Source: Primulina eburnea
Lineage: Eukaryota > Streptophyta > Magnoliopsida > Lamiales > Gesneriaceae
Reading direction: 5' to 3'
Assembly: GCF_022965805.1 (NCBI RefSeq)
Contig: NC_133103.1
Coordinates: forward strand, 51,472,386-51,536,385
DNA length: 64,000 nucleotides
Shown here: piece after piece, positions 20,841-31,545 of the stretch
How positions within the stretch are numbered: the first letter of the stretch is position 1
Layout: each line of letters starts with the position of its first letter
The notes under the pieces: generated by a model
The model's database searches: none
Seen by the model: the letters and a program-made list of their open reading frames with translations, nothing else
Told to the model about the DNA's origin: nothing
Program-made: the position numbers and the translations under genes

Positions 20841-21791
20841 CTGCACATGTATACAATGAGATAATAACTTACAAATCAACAGATCAAGATTTGTTGATTG
20901 GTTAGATGCAATTATTCCTCTCATAGATCTTAATAAAACTATGAATCACCTTTAAACTGAACAAAATTTATCTTCTTATGCAAATTACTGAACAAAAATT
21001 TGTCATGATATGCCGATATAATTTCCAATTACAAGAATAAGCAAGCAATCTCAATTCAAATTTCAAAACAAACAATTCACAACTAGCAAAGCAAGCAACT
21101 AGGTCAATGCATATCAGTCAGTAATGCAGGAAGTGCCTTACCCTCAGAGGTCACATTGATCCACCAACCAGAGATGATGAAATAATAAGACGATCAATCA
21201 GTCAATTCCTTGATACACTGGTCATATATTTAAAATCCTCATGCAATTGCTAACATGCAACCCAAGATACTTCACACTGGAGGGGTTGATTTCAAATACA
21301 TCCATTTCCATTCCAAAAGCACCAACAATTCTGAACTTCACTTCAACATACCAAGACATTCTTGAGAGTATAAAGGAAATTAAGACAACTCTTCTGGAAA
21401 TCAAATTACACAAAATATGCTCCCTGTTTATGTTTGCAATGCCAAGGCTAATCATTTTTACATTCAGTATCAAGCTCCGAGAGACTCAAACTTACCTTTA
21501 TGGGGTTTGATACTTATTAGCCTCTCACGTTATCCGCTCTTTTCAATTATTTTAATTGAAATGACAAGTAAAAAAGACAGCATAAAAAAACGTAAGTGGG
21601 AAAATGAGGCGTTTAAGAAAACCTTATGCTACAAGGGACGATCATGCCTTTTGTGGACACCTTCCCACAATAAAGCAAGCAGGAAAGAAATCTAGTGAAT
21701 GTATTTTTCTCAAACACTGTTTGTATTAAGTTTTTGAGAACAAATGATACCATGATGTAAAGACCGGTGTGCATAAAACAGAGTAAGTAAC

Positions 21792-21918
21792 CTTCAAAGA
21801 GATTAGTTTGCAAAGATCCACATCTAAATCCATTCTCCCAGCAGCATTGACAATGACATATGGGAACAGAAAAAATTCTGCAACTTCTGATTTAACCAGC
21901 ACAATGTCTTGACATAAT
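21792..21918 (-). pseudogene. ATM-like exon
   Basis: Acceptor TTCAG, donor AAG|GTTAC. Encodes LCQDIVLVKSEVAEF and AAGRMDLDVDLCKLIS. In frame, with one extra Phe codon relative to the ATM I remember. Confidence 0.85.
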
Positions 21919-22028
21919 CTGAAGCAACCAGTAATATAGATCAGCCGCATGATTGATTTACGGAAAATTCCAATGGAAAAAATAGTAATGCAGGAATTGA
22001 GCAACTATCTCAAATACTAGTAGAAAAC

Positions 22029-22146
22029 CTTAAAATGAGATCGTTGCAATAACCTATCACTGCATATACAAGTGGACAGATCCACGCTTCAAATGTTTTA
22101 TCCAAAGTTGTCCACACATTTGAATCCTCGATAGAAATTGATTCAG
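22029..22146 (-). pseudogene. ATM-like exon
   Basis: Acceptor TTTTCAG, donor AAG|GTTTTC. Encodes WTTLDKTFEAWICPLVYAVI and GYCNDLILR, a strongly conserved ATM block. In frame. It is the first exon after the region that lost several hundred codons. Confidence 0.87.
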
Positions 22147-22917
22147 CTGAAAAATTAGGAAATAAAATCAGGATGTAAGTAAGAGAATATATGTGTTGTC
22201 TGTCCAAGTGCATGCATGCCTTCACTAAATTTCTTCGAGGTCATTCGAATTTCAGTTCATACATGAAAAGGTTCAACACTTGCTTCAGCCAGAAAAAATT
22301 GTTGACACTACTTTTATTAGTCGAATTGGTGGTCACATTTACTCTATTGCTAGTTGTTACTACTCACGAGTGTCATCATGAGATGTACACAGTAAAGGCA
22401 TTGCCTTCCCAGCAGGCATAAATACAGACCTAGATAATCGGGGATCCATGTCACTTCCACATCCATTGCTATCGCTTTATGAGTTTATGTTCTATGAAAT
22501 TTATATGGACCCAGGAAACTCCTAAATTTCCACCAGAAGTTTGTTACAAAGTTTCTGTAATGAATTTATTTAAAAAAAAAAACACGAGTACAGCTGGTTA
22601 AAAGTATAACCCAGCAGCAAGATTTGCTTAATGTGGTAGCATATAGATGAAGGAAAAACACATGCCTCATTGCCACAAGTGGTATTTTTGAAGGAGAAAT
22701 CTCACGGACGAAAATATGAGCTAACGATCTTTCTCGGTAACAACTTACCTGTCAACTTTCTTCGTAGATTAGAAATAAGTCTCTGCACAAACTCCAAATT
22801 AACAACTTTTGAGTGGACCTAGAATGATTATATAAATTGGAAAACATAATTAAATCTATTTATCACAAAAAATGCACAAACAGCGAAATTGTTAAGTTTA
22901 GACGTATTGCGGTGGCA

Positions 22918-25900
22918 GCACATGTAACGACCCGAAAATCAGACTACGTATAAGCCATGCATAATTGCTACTATTTAAATTAAAAATGAATTTTTAATTA
23001 AATATATGAAGTGTTTAAGTCATTTTAAATCATGATTATTTATTTTAAAAGTAGATGTTTAGTTTTGTCTTTTCAAGATAAATACGCGAGGCCGGACCGG
23101 GGTTTGGAGATTAAATATAAGATTAATAATAAGAAAAATATTCCTAAATTTAAATTAAGTCAACAATAATTTAATTTAAAGAAAAAAAATGTTTTAGGAT
23201 TTATTAATTAATTAGAGCTAAGGTATTAAATAAGTACTTTAGGTTAATATTTAATTAAAACTTAAATTAAAATATGTAAACATATGGGGTTTAATTAATC
23301 TAAGTATAATATATTCAAGAAATTAAACATAGCATTTGAATATTTAAATTTGAAGTCATGTATGCCATGCAAGGTTCTAAACAAGATTCTAAACTAAATT
23401 AATTTATGAATACATTAAAATATATATAATGGTGGTTTAAAATCTTAAACAATTAAAATGCAAATTTAAACCATAAAATACCATTCAAAATAAGTTGGAA
23501 TTTGGTCAATACAATTCAATGGTGTAGTAACTTTTCCTTTCAAAGTACCTATAATGAGACTTCATGGTGTATTCATTTCCCATTGGTAATTCACTAAGTA
23601 GTAGTAACTTCAAATACTATAATTCATATCATTTTCCTCAAACCAAGATCTAAGCAATATCGAACACATGTAGTAGCAAAGAATCGGCTAAGCAAGGGAA
23701 TGAGAATCATTTCAAAAATCCATTCAATTCTTGCACTTGTAACCTCCATCTTAATGCACTTCAATACCCATTTATCACCCCTTGAACCTTCATCTTCATT
23801 ATCTACATTTCCTACACACCCTACCTTCGAAATCAGCAGAGAACCAACAGCTTAGAACCGAGACTCAGCAGCAATAAAATAAGAGAAGAAGAGGCATTTC
23901 AAATTCCTTCAACCCTTGACTTGTAACCCCCAACTTAATGGAAATTAAGACTCCTTTATCACCTCCTATAATACTCATCTCTATTGTCTAGCAATCACAC
24001 ACCATTACATTCGAAAATATCAGAAAAACAGTAGCTTAGAATCGTGACAGAACAGCAGCAGAAAAGTAGGAAAGAAAAGAAGATCCAACTCCGACTCCGT
24101 TGCGTCGTATTCGTCGTGTTGATTTGTTTTTGTCAAAACAAATTCCAGGCATGTATATATTGTTTCTTTGCTCTTCAATCAAGTCCTATAAATATTTTTA
24201 AGCATTATATGTTCAGGATTCATGAGGTAAAAACGAAATTTTGACAGCAACAATACCAAAGTTTCTGCACAGAATTTTTGCCTTATACTTGGTGACCCAC
24301 GGTTTTGAATTGTTTGGTGCTTCAGGAGGTTGTCTCGTTTTCCAGGCACACAAGGCTGCATTTAGGAATAAATTAGAATGTGTTAGGATGTTTTTGGTTC
24401 AATGGTTCAAGTCCATACAAGCACAACAAAGAAGTTACAGCAACATTTCCATCCTTTCCATGAGTTACAGTTTTATGTTCATGTTTCTGTCATTGGGTGT
24501 TTAAGGTGGGGTTTCGAATCTTGGCTGTCTTAGGGACTGTAGCCTGGGTTAGAATCATTCCTTATCATGTCTAGGACGTGACCAAGGTGTTCTTTCAAAG
24601 CTTGGTTCATGGTCCCATCGAATTTTTAAAACAAAACACACACATGTCCCATGGTTCATTTTTCTGGTGTGGGTGATGAGTTTCGGGTTCTATGTGTTTG
24701 GATGGATTGTGGCTGGCTTCTAACCTATATCCATGGTTCATACAACACTCCCTCATGTCTAGATCGTGCCATGGTTGATCATATAGCCACTGGAACGAAA
24801 TAAGACAACAAATTCATTTGAATACCACAGCACAGAATTTCTGGGTACTCTCGGTTTGAGCTGTGCATTGTCCTAGGTGTTGGCTCGGTTTGTGGTTGGC
24901 TTTTAGCTCCTAGCCATGGTCCAAGCCATGCCTTAGGATGTTGGTAAGAGTCTTTGGGTGGTGGTTCAAGCCCTTGGTCATTAAATCTCAGAATTTCCCC
25001 TCAAATACACAAGCTGCTCCTGCTGTAATTTGACAGCAACTTGCTGTTCAGTTCATGAGGTTGGTCTGAGTTATTGGCTGGCTTTTAGCCCATGGCCTTG
25101 GACTGGACACTACCTTAATGAGTTAGGAAAGTCGTGTTTTTGACCGTTCGTGATTTGGTCGAGTTTAGAGGTCATACGAGAATTTACGGTGAAAGGTGCC
25201 AAAATGACTCTCGAAAGAGTGTTTTATGTTTTTGAATTCCTTTCACCTGTTTTCGTGTTTTACAGTTATATTGCATATTTTTCAGTATGTTTGGGGCATT
25301 TTTAATCATGGTTAAACGTCGGTTTAATGTTGGTTCGGGTTGGTACGAAGTCATGGTTAAAAATCAAGTTGATGGTCCGAATCGTCTCGTTTTTTGTTCT
25401 ATTGTTAAAATTTTGTCAAGTTAAGATTTATTGCATGTGTCACATATTAGTAGTAAGTCGCAGCAAGCCTGGGAACGATCCAACTCATCCGGTAAAAAAT
25501 AAAGTTATAATTATATTACGTGCATAAAAATATAAAATATTTATTTTTGAGATATATGATATATGTCTTGTGGCCACCTTATGCTTATGGGTTTGGAAGT
25601 CGGTAGGCGCAACCGAGGACCTCTCCGCCCGGTGACCTACTACCGGTTTATGATTATGTATGGGTACAGACATCCAGTCCAAGGGCTGTGATTGATCTCT
25701 ACCGCCCAGTATACTGTGGTTTAGTCTGATCAGGCGCTTACGCTATGTTATGGGCCACTTGCTTAGAAACATTATCTCTACCAGAAAATTATGATATGTT
25801 ATGATATGTTATGACAGAGCTCTGTTGAGCAAAACTTTTACGTATGGTTTTCAGATATGCACGTAGTTATAATTATTCATGATACGCTTTTCACCGTACG

Positions 25901-26311
25901 CTCTACGATACTTTATTTTTATGATGCATGCGATTTTATGTTATATTTACTTGTTATTCACGATATATACATGTTGAGTCATTAGACTCACTAGACTTGA
26001 TTGTTGTAGGTATTGATGAGGCCGAGACCGCGGGCGGAGACCAGTGAGCGATCTTGGGACAGCAGTAGTAGACCCGAGGACCTCATGATTTAGTTTATGC
26101 ACCTTTTATCATTTATCATTCAAACTCGATTTTAACATGTTGGATTATTTTTAAATTGTTGTTTGAAATACAATGTTGACTTCGGCTGTTATTTTAAAGT
26201 TAAAATTATTTACATGTTTATTTTATAAATTGGGCAAGTTAATTATTTATTTAGAAAAATTTTAATAATTCCGCAAAATTATGAATACGAAATACGGGCC
26301 TTTATAGCACG
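22918..26311 (+). mobile_element. Solo LTR 3
   Basis: LTR 22923-26306 (3384 bp), TGTAACGACCCG at the start and GGGCCTTTATA at the end. Flanks GCACA (22918-22922) and GCACG (26307-26311) match at 4 of 5 positions. It shares with the other two solo LTRs the GTATAAGCCATGCATAATT start block, a CGTCGT block near 24100 and the CTCACTAGACTTGATTGTTG block near 25990. It sits in the part of the ATM pseudogene where many exons are missing. Confidence 0.85.
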
Positions 26312-27093
26312 TGTCTACAACATTTGGAATGCACGCAATCGAACTATTTTTTAAGAAGAAATGCCGTGTCCCAAGGATATCATAAGGAAAATCAAGATCC
26401 TTATCCTTTGATGTTCGCCAATTCATATGGATACAGACTCTCGATTATATTAATTATTTTTTCCTATGATGTGTGTGGATATGATCATCTTTGCTTGTAG
26501 GTATGCCTCGTGTAGTTGGTGATGGTATCGTTGGTTCTATTGGTTCAATATTTGCCATCTCCTCGGGATGCACAAAGTATATGTACAAAACAATTTTTTT
26601 AACTTATTTTAATGGATGTTATTCAAGCATGACATAATGGTACATATTTAAAGCAACAAGATGAAATATCTCGAAGCCAAACCCAATGACAATTGCTTCT
26701 GCACTTCATAAGTTTGTGATTGATATAATTAATAAAAACAATATATTATATGAAAGAAGTCTTTCATTTAATAATACCGACAAAATATACAAAAAACTTC
26801 ATTTGCTCAAAAGACATAATGCAATCATTCAGTCGTGACCACCATAAAGATGCCAAACTTTTTTTTAGTTCAAATAAATCGACCTTTCCAAGACAATGAG
26901 ACATTATTCCTAATCGATCAGCAAAAGACAGAGTCATAGGAAAAAGAGCACTTAAATCATAAATATAAAGCATAAAATATAATGGAAAATCTGAAATACA
27001 TTCTAACCTCAATGAGAGACATCTCATAGGAATCCAGTTGCATCAAATAATCCAGTGGGAATAGTGTTCCCTCGAACTAAATAATTTTGGTAC
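26312..27093. other. ATM pseudogene interior without recognised exon
   Basis: Between solo LTR 3 and the exon at 27094. Minus-strand frames such as 26764-27027 do not resemble ATM. The exons that should follow the block at 27094-27251 are not here. Confidence 0.5.
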
Positions 27094-27251
27094 CTCGAAC
27101 TCTATTTTCTCATTATGCAGTGCAAGATGCATAAGAGGTTACGACAATTGTTTCCATAATCGGAGGAGGTTGAGGACCAGCAGAAAAAACTTCATGTGCT
27201 CGAACTATTTTCTCCCCGGAGGAAGTAACCAATTTCCTTCCAAAATTTGAA
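27094..27251 (-). pseudogene. ATM-like exon with +1 frameshift
   Basis: Acceptor CTGCAG, donor GAG|GTACCA. Encodes SNFGRKLVTSSGEKIVRAHE and AGPQPPPIMETIVV. An extra base near 27138 puts the following MHLALHNEKIEFE block in another frame, so the natural frame ends in TAA. Confidence 0.85.
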
Positions 27252-27541
27252 CTGCAGTGACATTTTCCAGAACTATGTTATTTTAGAAGCAAAAGGAAGT
27301 GTAATCATATCAGAAACCACATTGTATATGAGCAAATCCTAAATGAATTGATACACTAATTAAACCACACAAGGCTACTTTAGACTTGTACAAAATGGAG
27401 AAAAGCCTAAAACAATAGCCCACAATACAATATAGTATGAAATGTCCTATCTTAAAATGTGCAACGGCATCAAGAAAGTTTGGTTAGACAAACAAGATTA
27501 TAAATGGACCTGACCCATGTCAATGGCAGTTTAGAATAACA

Positions 27542-27647
27542 CTTAAGCTACAATAAATTTGATAAATTATCATAGCTACAGGAAATATGTCTATCTTAAG
27601 CTACAATAAATTTGATAAATTAGCATCCCATGTCTGGAAAAAGACGC
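27542..27647 (-). repeat. 53-bp tandem duplication at an ATM-like exon end
   Basis: CTTAAGCTACAATAAATTTG occurs at 27542 and again at 27595. The unit includes the 3' end and donor of the exon at 27605-27718, so a second decoy donor lies downstream. Confidence 0.7.
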
Positions 27648-27718
27648 CAATCCGACGAGCTGGGCAAAGCATAACCGATAATTAGGATCTCGGAGCAGCA
27701 TAAATAGCTTATGGATCA
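27605..27718 (-). pseudogene. ATM-like exon with frameshift
   Basis: Encodes KLFMLLRDPNYR in one frame and PARRIGVFFQTWDANLSNL in another, with the switch near 27670. Both match the same ATM HEAT-region exon. Confidence 0.8.
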
Positions 27719-27859
27719 CTAACTGTATAAGAATGAATAAAAGAATGACAACCTATGTGAGGGACTAAAGATTAATTACTGAGAAAAGAAAAGCAAGATA
27801 AATAAACCAGGTTCACATTTTCTCAACTAAAAATCATGATGGGGATAAAGATTAATCAC

Positions 27860-27985
27860 CTGAGCAAGTTGTGGTCTGAGTAATACAAAATTGCATATGC
27901 AGTTAACAAGCTTCACACGATCATACAAGTCGAAGAGACTGTTATCAAAGACTTTAGGCACCAAATCTCCGAGAGAAGTCAAGCA
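27860..27985 (-). pseudogene. ATM-like exon
   Basis: Acceptor TTTCAG, donor CAG|GTGATT. Encodes LGDLVPKVFDNSLFDLYDRV and KLVNCICNFVLLRPQLAQ. In frame. Confidence 0.85.
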
Positions 27986-28859
27986 CTGAAAGTAAATAGG
28001 CTAATTTAGAAAAAAAGAAAACAATTTTTCTGACAAGTATTAGCATGAGAAAGCTTTAAATATGACTATTTCTCAAGTAATTCCACACACTAAATTTCTT
28101 CACATGGTTTGTCCTCGTTGATCTGAAACCTAATTTCTCGCGACCTAACTTCTAGTTAACTATGCTTCAATTGTATCTTTTTTACTTCAACTTTTATTTT
28201 AACACTCGATAATTTGTACAAATTAATCATTAACTTACAATTGCATTCCTCAAGACTGTTCTGACAAAAGTTAAAAATGATATGTATAAAGTCAGCAAAA
28301 TCAAGTAAGAAACAAAAATATTGACACTCACAAACTCAAACCCACATCCCACTTGCCATTGATAATTTACCACTAAAACATCCAAGCATGCTCAGAGACA
28401 TATCACAACTATCACACCTCTTCGGACTCCCTTTTCGTAAAGGAAGATGCACGGTATTCTGAGTTCCAATCCCATTTTACTGCAACAGGCTTGCCACCAA
28501 ATAACAGATGTCATACAGTATATAGGAACACGGGAACTTAAGATTTTCATATAAATTTACTACATCAGTCATAGACGCAACCTGGAGAGGAGAAATCAAA
28601 TAGATACCGGGTAGTTTTAGACAAATCAAATGGTATCACAAAATTGCTTGCATTGAAATGACAGAGACGACAAAAAGAGCACAATACCAAATCCAATATA
28701 TGTCTGCAGGAAGACCAGTGAGGATGCCAGCTGAGAATGCATAGAGAGTAATCTAAAACCTACTCAAATACGAAACAGAAATAAATTACTTGTCTGCATG
28801 ATAGCTATAAAGCAAATGCCAAGAAAAACATGGAACGTAAAGGTATGAGACTAAGATAC

Positions 28860-29270
28860 CTGTGGGTCGTTCTCTTTTTCCCTAAGATTAAACATGATTT
28901 CCCACGTCGACAATGATAAAATTGGGAAAAACACAGGAAATTCAATTTCTGATTCACTGAATTTCCGATTCACTAAAGAAACGGAAGACCCAGTTGTGTG
29001 ACTACCGTCAATACCTACCCTATCTACATCAATCGACCCACCGTTCACATCCAACTCCACATCCAAAATCAATTTTTTTTCCTGCCATTTAGCGGCAAAG
29101 GATCACGAATGGAGTGGGCGTCTGATAAGTCGGGGAAGTCTGGCTTTGCTTGAGAATTCCTTCTGCACTATGAACATCTTTCATACAGTTTGCAAGGGCT
29201 TTCAGACTCTCAGAAGATTGAACAATTCCAAAATAAAATCCAGAACTTGCAATATTTTTCTCTTGGCAAT
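28860..29270 (-). pseudogene. ATM-like exon with two frame breaks
   Basis: The upstream part reads GIVQSSESLKALANCMKDVH, then the frame changes near 29140 to KPDFPDLSDAHSIRDPLPLN. A run of eight A (29073-29080 on the plus strand as T) shifts it again to LILDVELDVNGGSIDVDRV and STWEIMFNLREKENDPQ before donor GTATCT. The upstream acceptor is not fixed. Confidence 0.8.
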
Positions 29271-29296
29271 TTCTAAGAAAAGGCGAGCTAGTTAAC

Positions 29297-29463
29297 TTTT
29301 AAAAGAAGTCGCAGTCGAGTCAATGTTATTAATTATGGAGTTCCATTCCAAACATCCAGACAGACCATCACTGTAATATTTCTCCACAATTGAAATGGCA
29401 TGATTTAGATATCCTAACAACGATTCACCCAGTTTAGAAAAGAAAGGAGGAATTTCTCTGACC
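29297..29463 (-). pseudogene. ATM-like exon
   Basis: Acceptor CTCAG, donor GTTAAC. Encodes VREIPPFFSKLGESLLGYLN and ending TSFK. In frame. Confidence 0.8.
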
Positions 29464-29983
29464 CTGAGAGTGAGAAAAAATGTGAAACACTGTGAGAATA
29501 AAATAGAATATTTGAAAACCATATCCATAAAAATTTATAGTTGTTTGAGAAAAATAAAGGAAATAATAAAATATGCAAACTAGTGCTAAAGAGAATCAAC
29601 GTGTCAATAAATTTATAGCAAAAACATTATATTTGACTAAACAAATGACTAAGATCAGATTGAAACAAAAAGACTGTAAATTGTTAGCGAAAGCAAAAAT
29701 AATAATGGAATGAATAAAATTGGCATCCCCAATCAGGTGATTGAGAAAATATGGACCTTCTAATCAAACCAGAACAAGAGTGTGATGGGTAACCATTCAG
29801 GCAATGAACAATGTCACACCGTCATGTGCAGGTTTGTCTCAAGCCCCAATTACTTGGAGCTTATTAAAAGTTTACAGAGGAGCGTACAACACAGTTCAAA
29901 AGCTTTTAAGTGAAGCATGGGACATATAAAAGGACTACTGCCGCAACGGAGAATGGGAAGGATCAATGAAAGTGAAGATTGAC

Positions 29984-30171
29984 CTTGTTGAACACGAGCA
30001 GAACATGAAATTAGCTAAGAGAGCGCATGTGTAGATAACTTCTGAGAGCAGCATTTTGTCAATTTTTACTTCCTTTATGCATTCAAGAACGTGATTTTCC
30101 ATTTCATGAGGCAATTGATCTCTTAGATTCAGTGGCAATCGTACATTTTGGCAGTAATTGGACAAATTCAC
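29984..30171 (-). pseudogene. ATM-like exon
   Basis: Acceptor TTGTAG, donor GTCAAT. Encodes YCQNVRLPLNLRDQLPHEME and KIDKMLLSEVIYTCALLANF, a very clear ATM match. In frame. Confidence 0.88.
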
Positions 30172-30253
30172 CTACAAATTGATCATAATTGACAGTGAAA
30201 ATCCATCAGTTATTAAAATTTCAAAAGTAACAAAAAATAGAAGTATGTGACAC

Positions 30254-30331
30254 CTTTGGACCAGAGTCAATATCAATCTTCGCAAGAACTTCAACTGAGC
30301 ATTCCAAAAAATCACTGGAACTTTCCTCTAT
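30254..30331 (-). pseudogene. ATM-like exon
   Basis: Acceptor GGTAG, donor AAG|GTGTCA. Encodes ESSSDFLECSVEVLAKIDID. In frame. Confidence 0.78.
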
Positions 30332-30421
30332 CTACCAGACATCGGATACAACTTTTTAAGATAAGCCATTATACGTGAGATCAAAAGGTGGTTTATAAGG
30401 ATGGATTTGCAAGAATAATAC

Positions 30422-30568
30422 CTTGGCCAATTCCTCCACAGGCTCAGTAGCATAGAGCAATGGCAGAAGTCCTGAAGCGTCTTACAGAAGAGGGGTAGAA
30501 CCAGTAGAAAAGGCATATGCAGCTGCCGGCAGCAGCACAAGGAACCGCTCATTCAGTGTTGTGAATTC
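30422..30568 (-). pseudogene. ATM-like exon with in-frame stop
   Basis: Acceptor CGTAG, donor AAG|GTATTA. Encodes LNERFLVLLPAAAYAFSTGS, then a TAA (complement of 30482-30484), then DASGLLPLLYATEPVEELAK in the same frame. Confidence 0.8.
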
Positions 30569-30901
30569 CTACGTAATTAGGAGGTCAATCAAATATTCTA
30601 AATAATGTCAACATCCTGCACCACCTATACATGTATAAAAGAAAAGCAAAGAAGTAAAGAGATACAAAAAAGGATGTAGTACTAGGGATTAGAAAATTGA
30701 GGGACAGAATTGAATAAGTCCATCATATATTGTCTCTCAGTCTATACGTTGATGGGATTCATTTCTTTTGCAGATAGACTGGAATTTTCACAGCGAATCA
30801 TTTGAAGATTGTAAAAAAATTCCTTGGTTATTAAAAGTTATGATCAATCTCATCAAATCACTTCAAAATATCAAAGCCACTGTACCTAGTTTGGAATGTA
30901 C

Positions 30902-30973
30902 CTTCAAGTTAAGTATAGCTAAAACAGCTGGTAACATGTTCTGCCGAAGATACAAAGAATCTTGCAGATCACC
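30902..30973 (-). pseudogene. ATM-like exon
   Basis: Acceptor CTGCAG, donor AAG|GTACAT. 24 codons, GDLQDSLYLRQNMLPAVLAI and LNLK. In frame. Confidence 0.8.
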
Positions 30974-31459
30974 CTGCAGCAAGAAAATGAATACTTTTAA
31001 GATACGATCCGGATCCTTCCAATAAATTGAAAACACGTGAAAACTCCCTTTTAAAATGTAATCCATTCAAATTGAATTCAAAAGCTAAAATAAAGAAAAG
31101 CTGTTGAGATGAAGGAAAATCTTTTTTGGATCCCAAGAATTTCATTCCAACTAACAAATTTGCAGGCTTAGATACATGAGGAAGAATAACTAACACAGTC
31201 ATCCAATATGACATATAGCAACGGGAAACAAGCACAAAATAACAAGCTTTGCATCTCAGGGAATGACGCAAAAATCAAATACAACATTTTATTCGCAGTT
31301 TATGATAATGGGATGGCAACCCTTTCCTTTCCACCTACTTTGTGAAATTATTAAAGCACCAATCAATTATTACCAAGTCTATAAACATGGCCATAAATAT
31401 GAGAGTAAGAAATTTCAACTTCCAAAACTACAAATTTGGAACCGCAACAAGATGCCTAC

Positions 31460-31545
31460 CTGTATGCTTCGCATGGTCATCATACTCTTGACTATATCAA
31501 CAGTAGAGGGGGCATCATTTAGATATTTTCCAACCACCATAAAAG
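31460..31545 (-). pseudogene. Possible ATM-like exon
   Basis: Open stretch FMVVGKYLNDAPSTVDIVKS and MMTMRSIQ between an AAAG acceptor and a CAG|GTAGGC donor. It lies in the right order and strand, but I cannot match it confidently to ATM. Confidence 0.35.
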
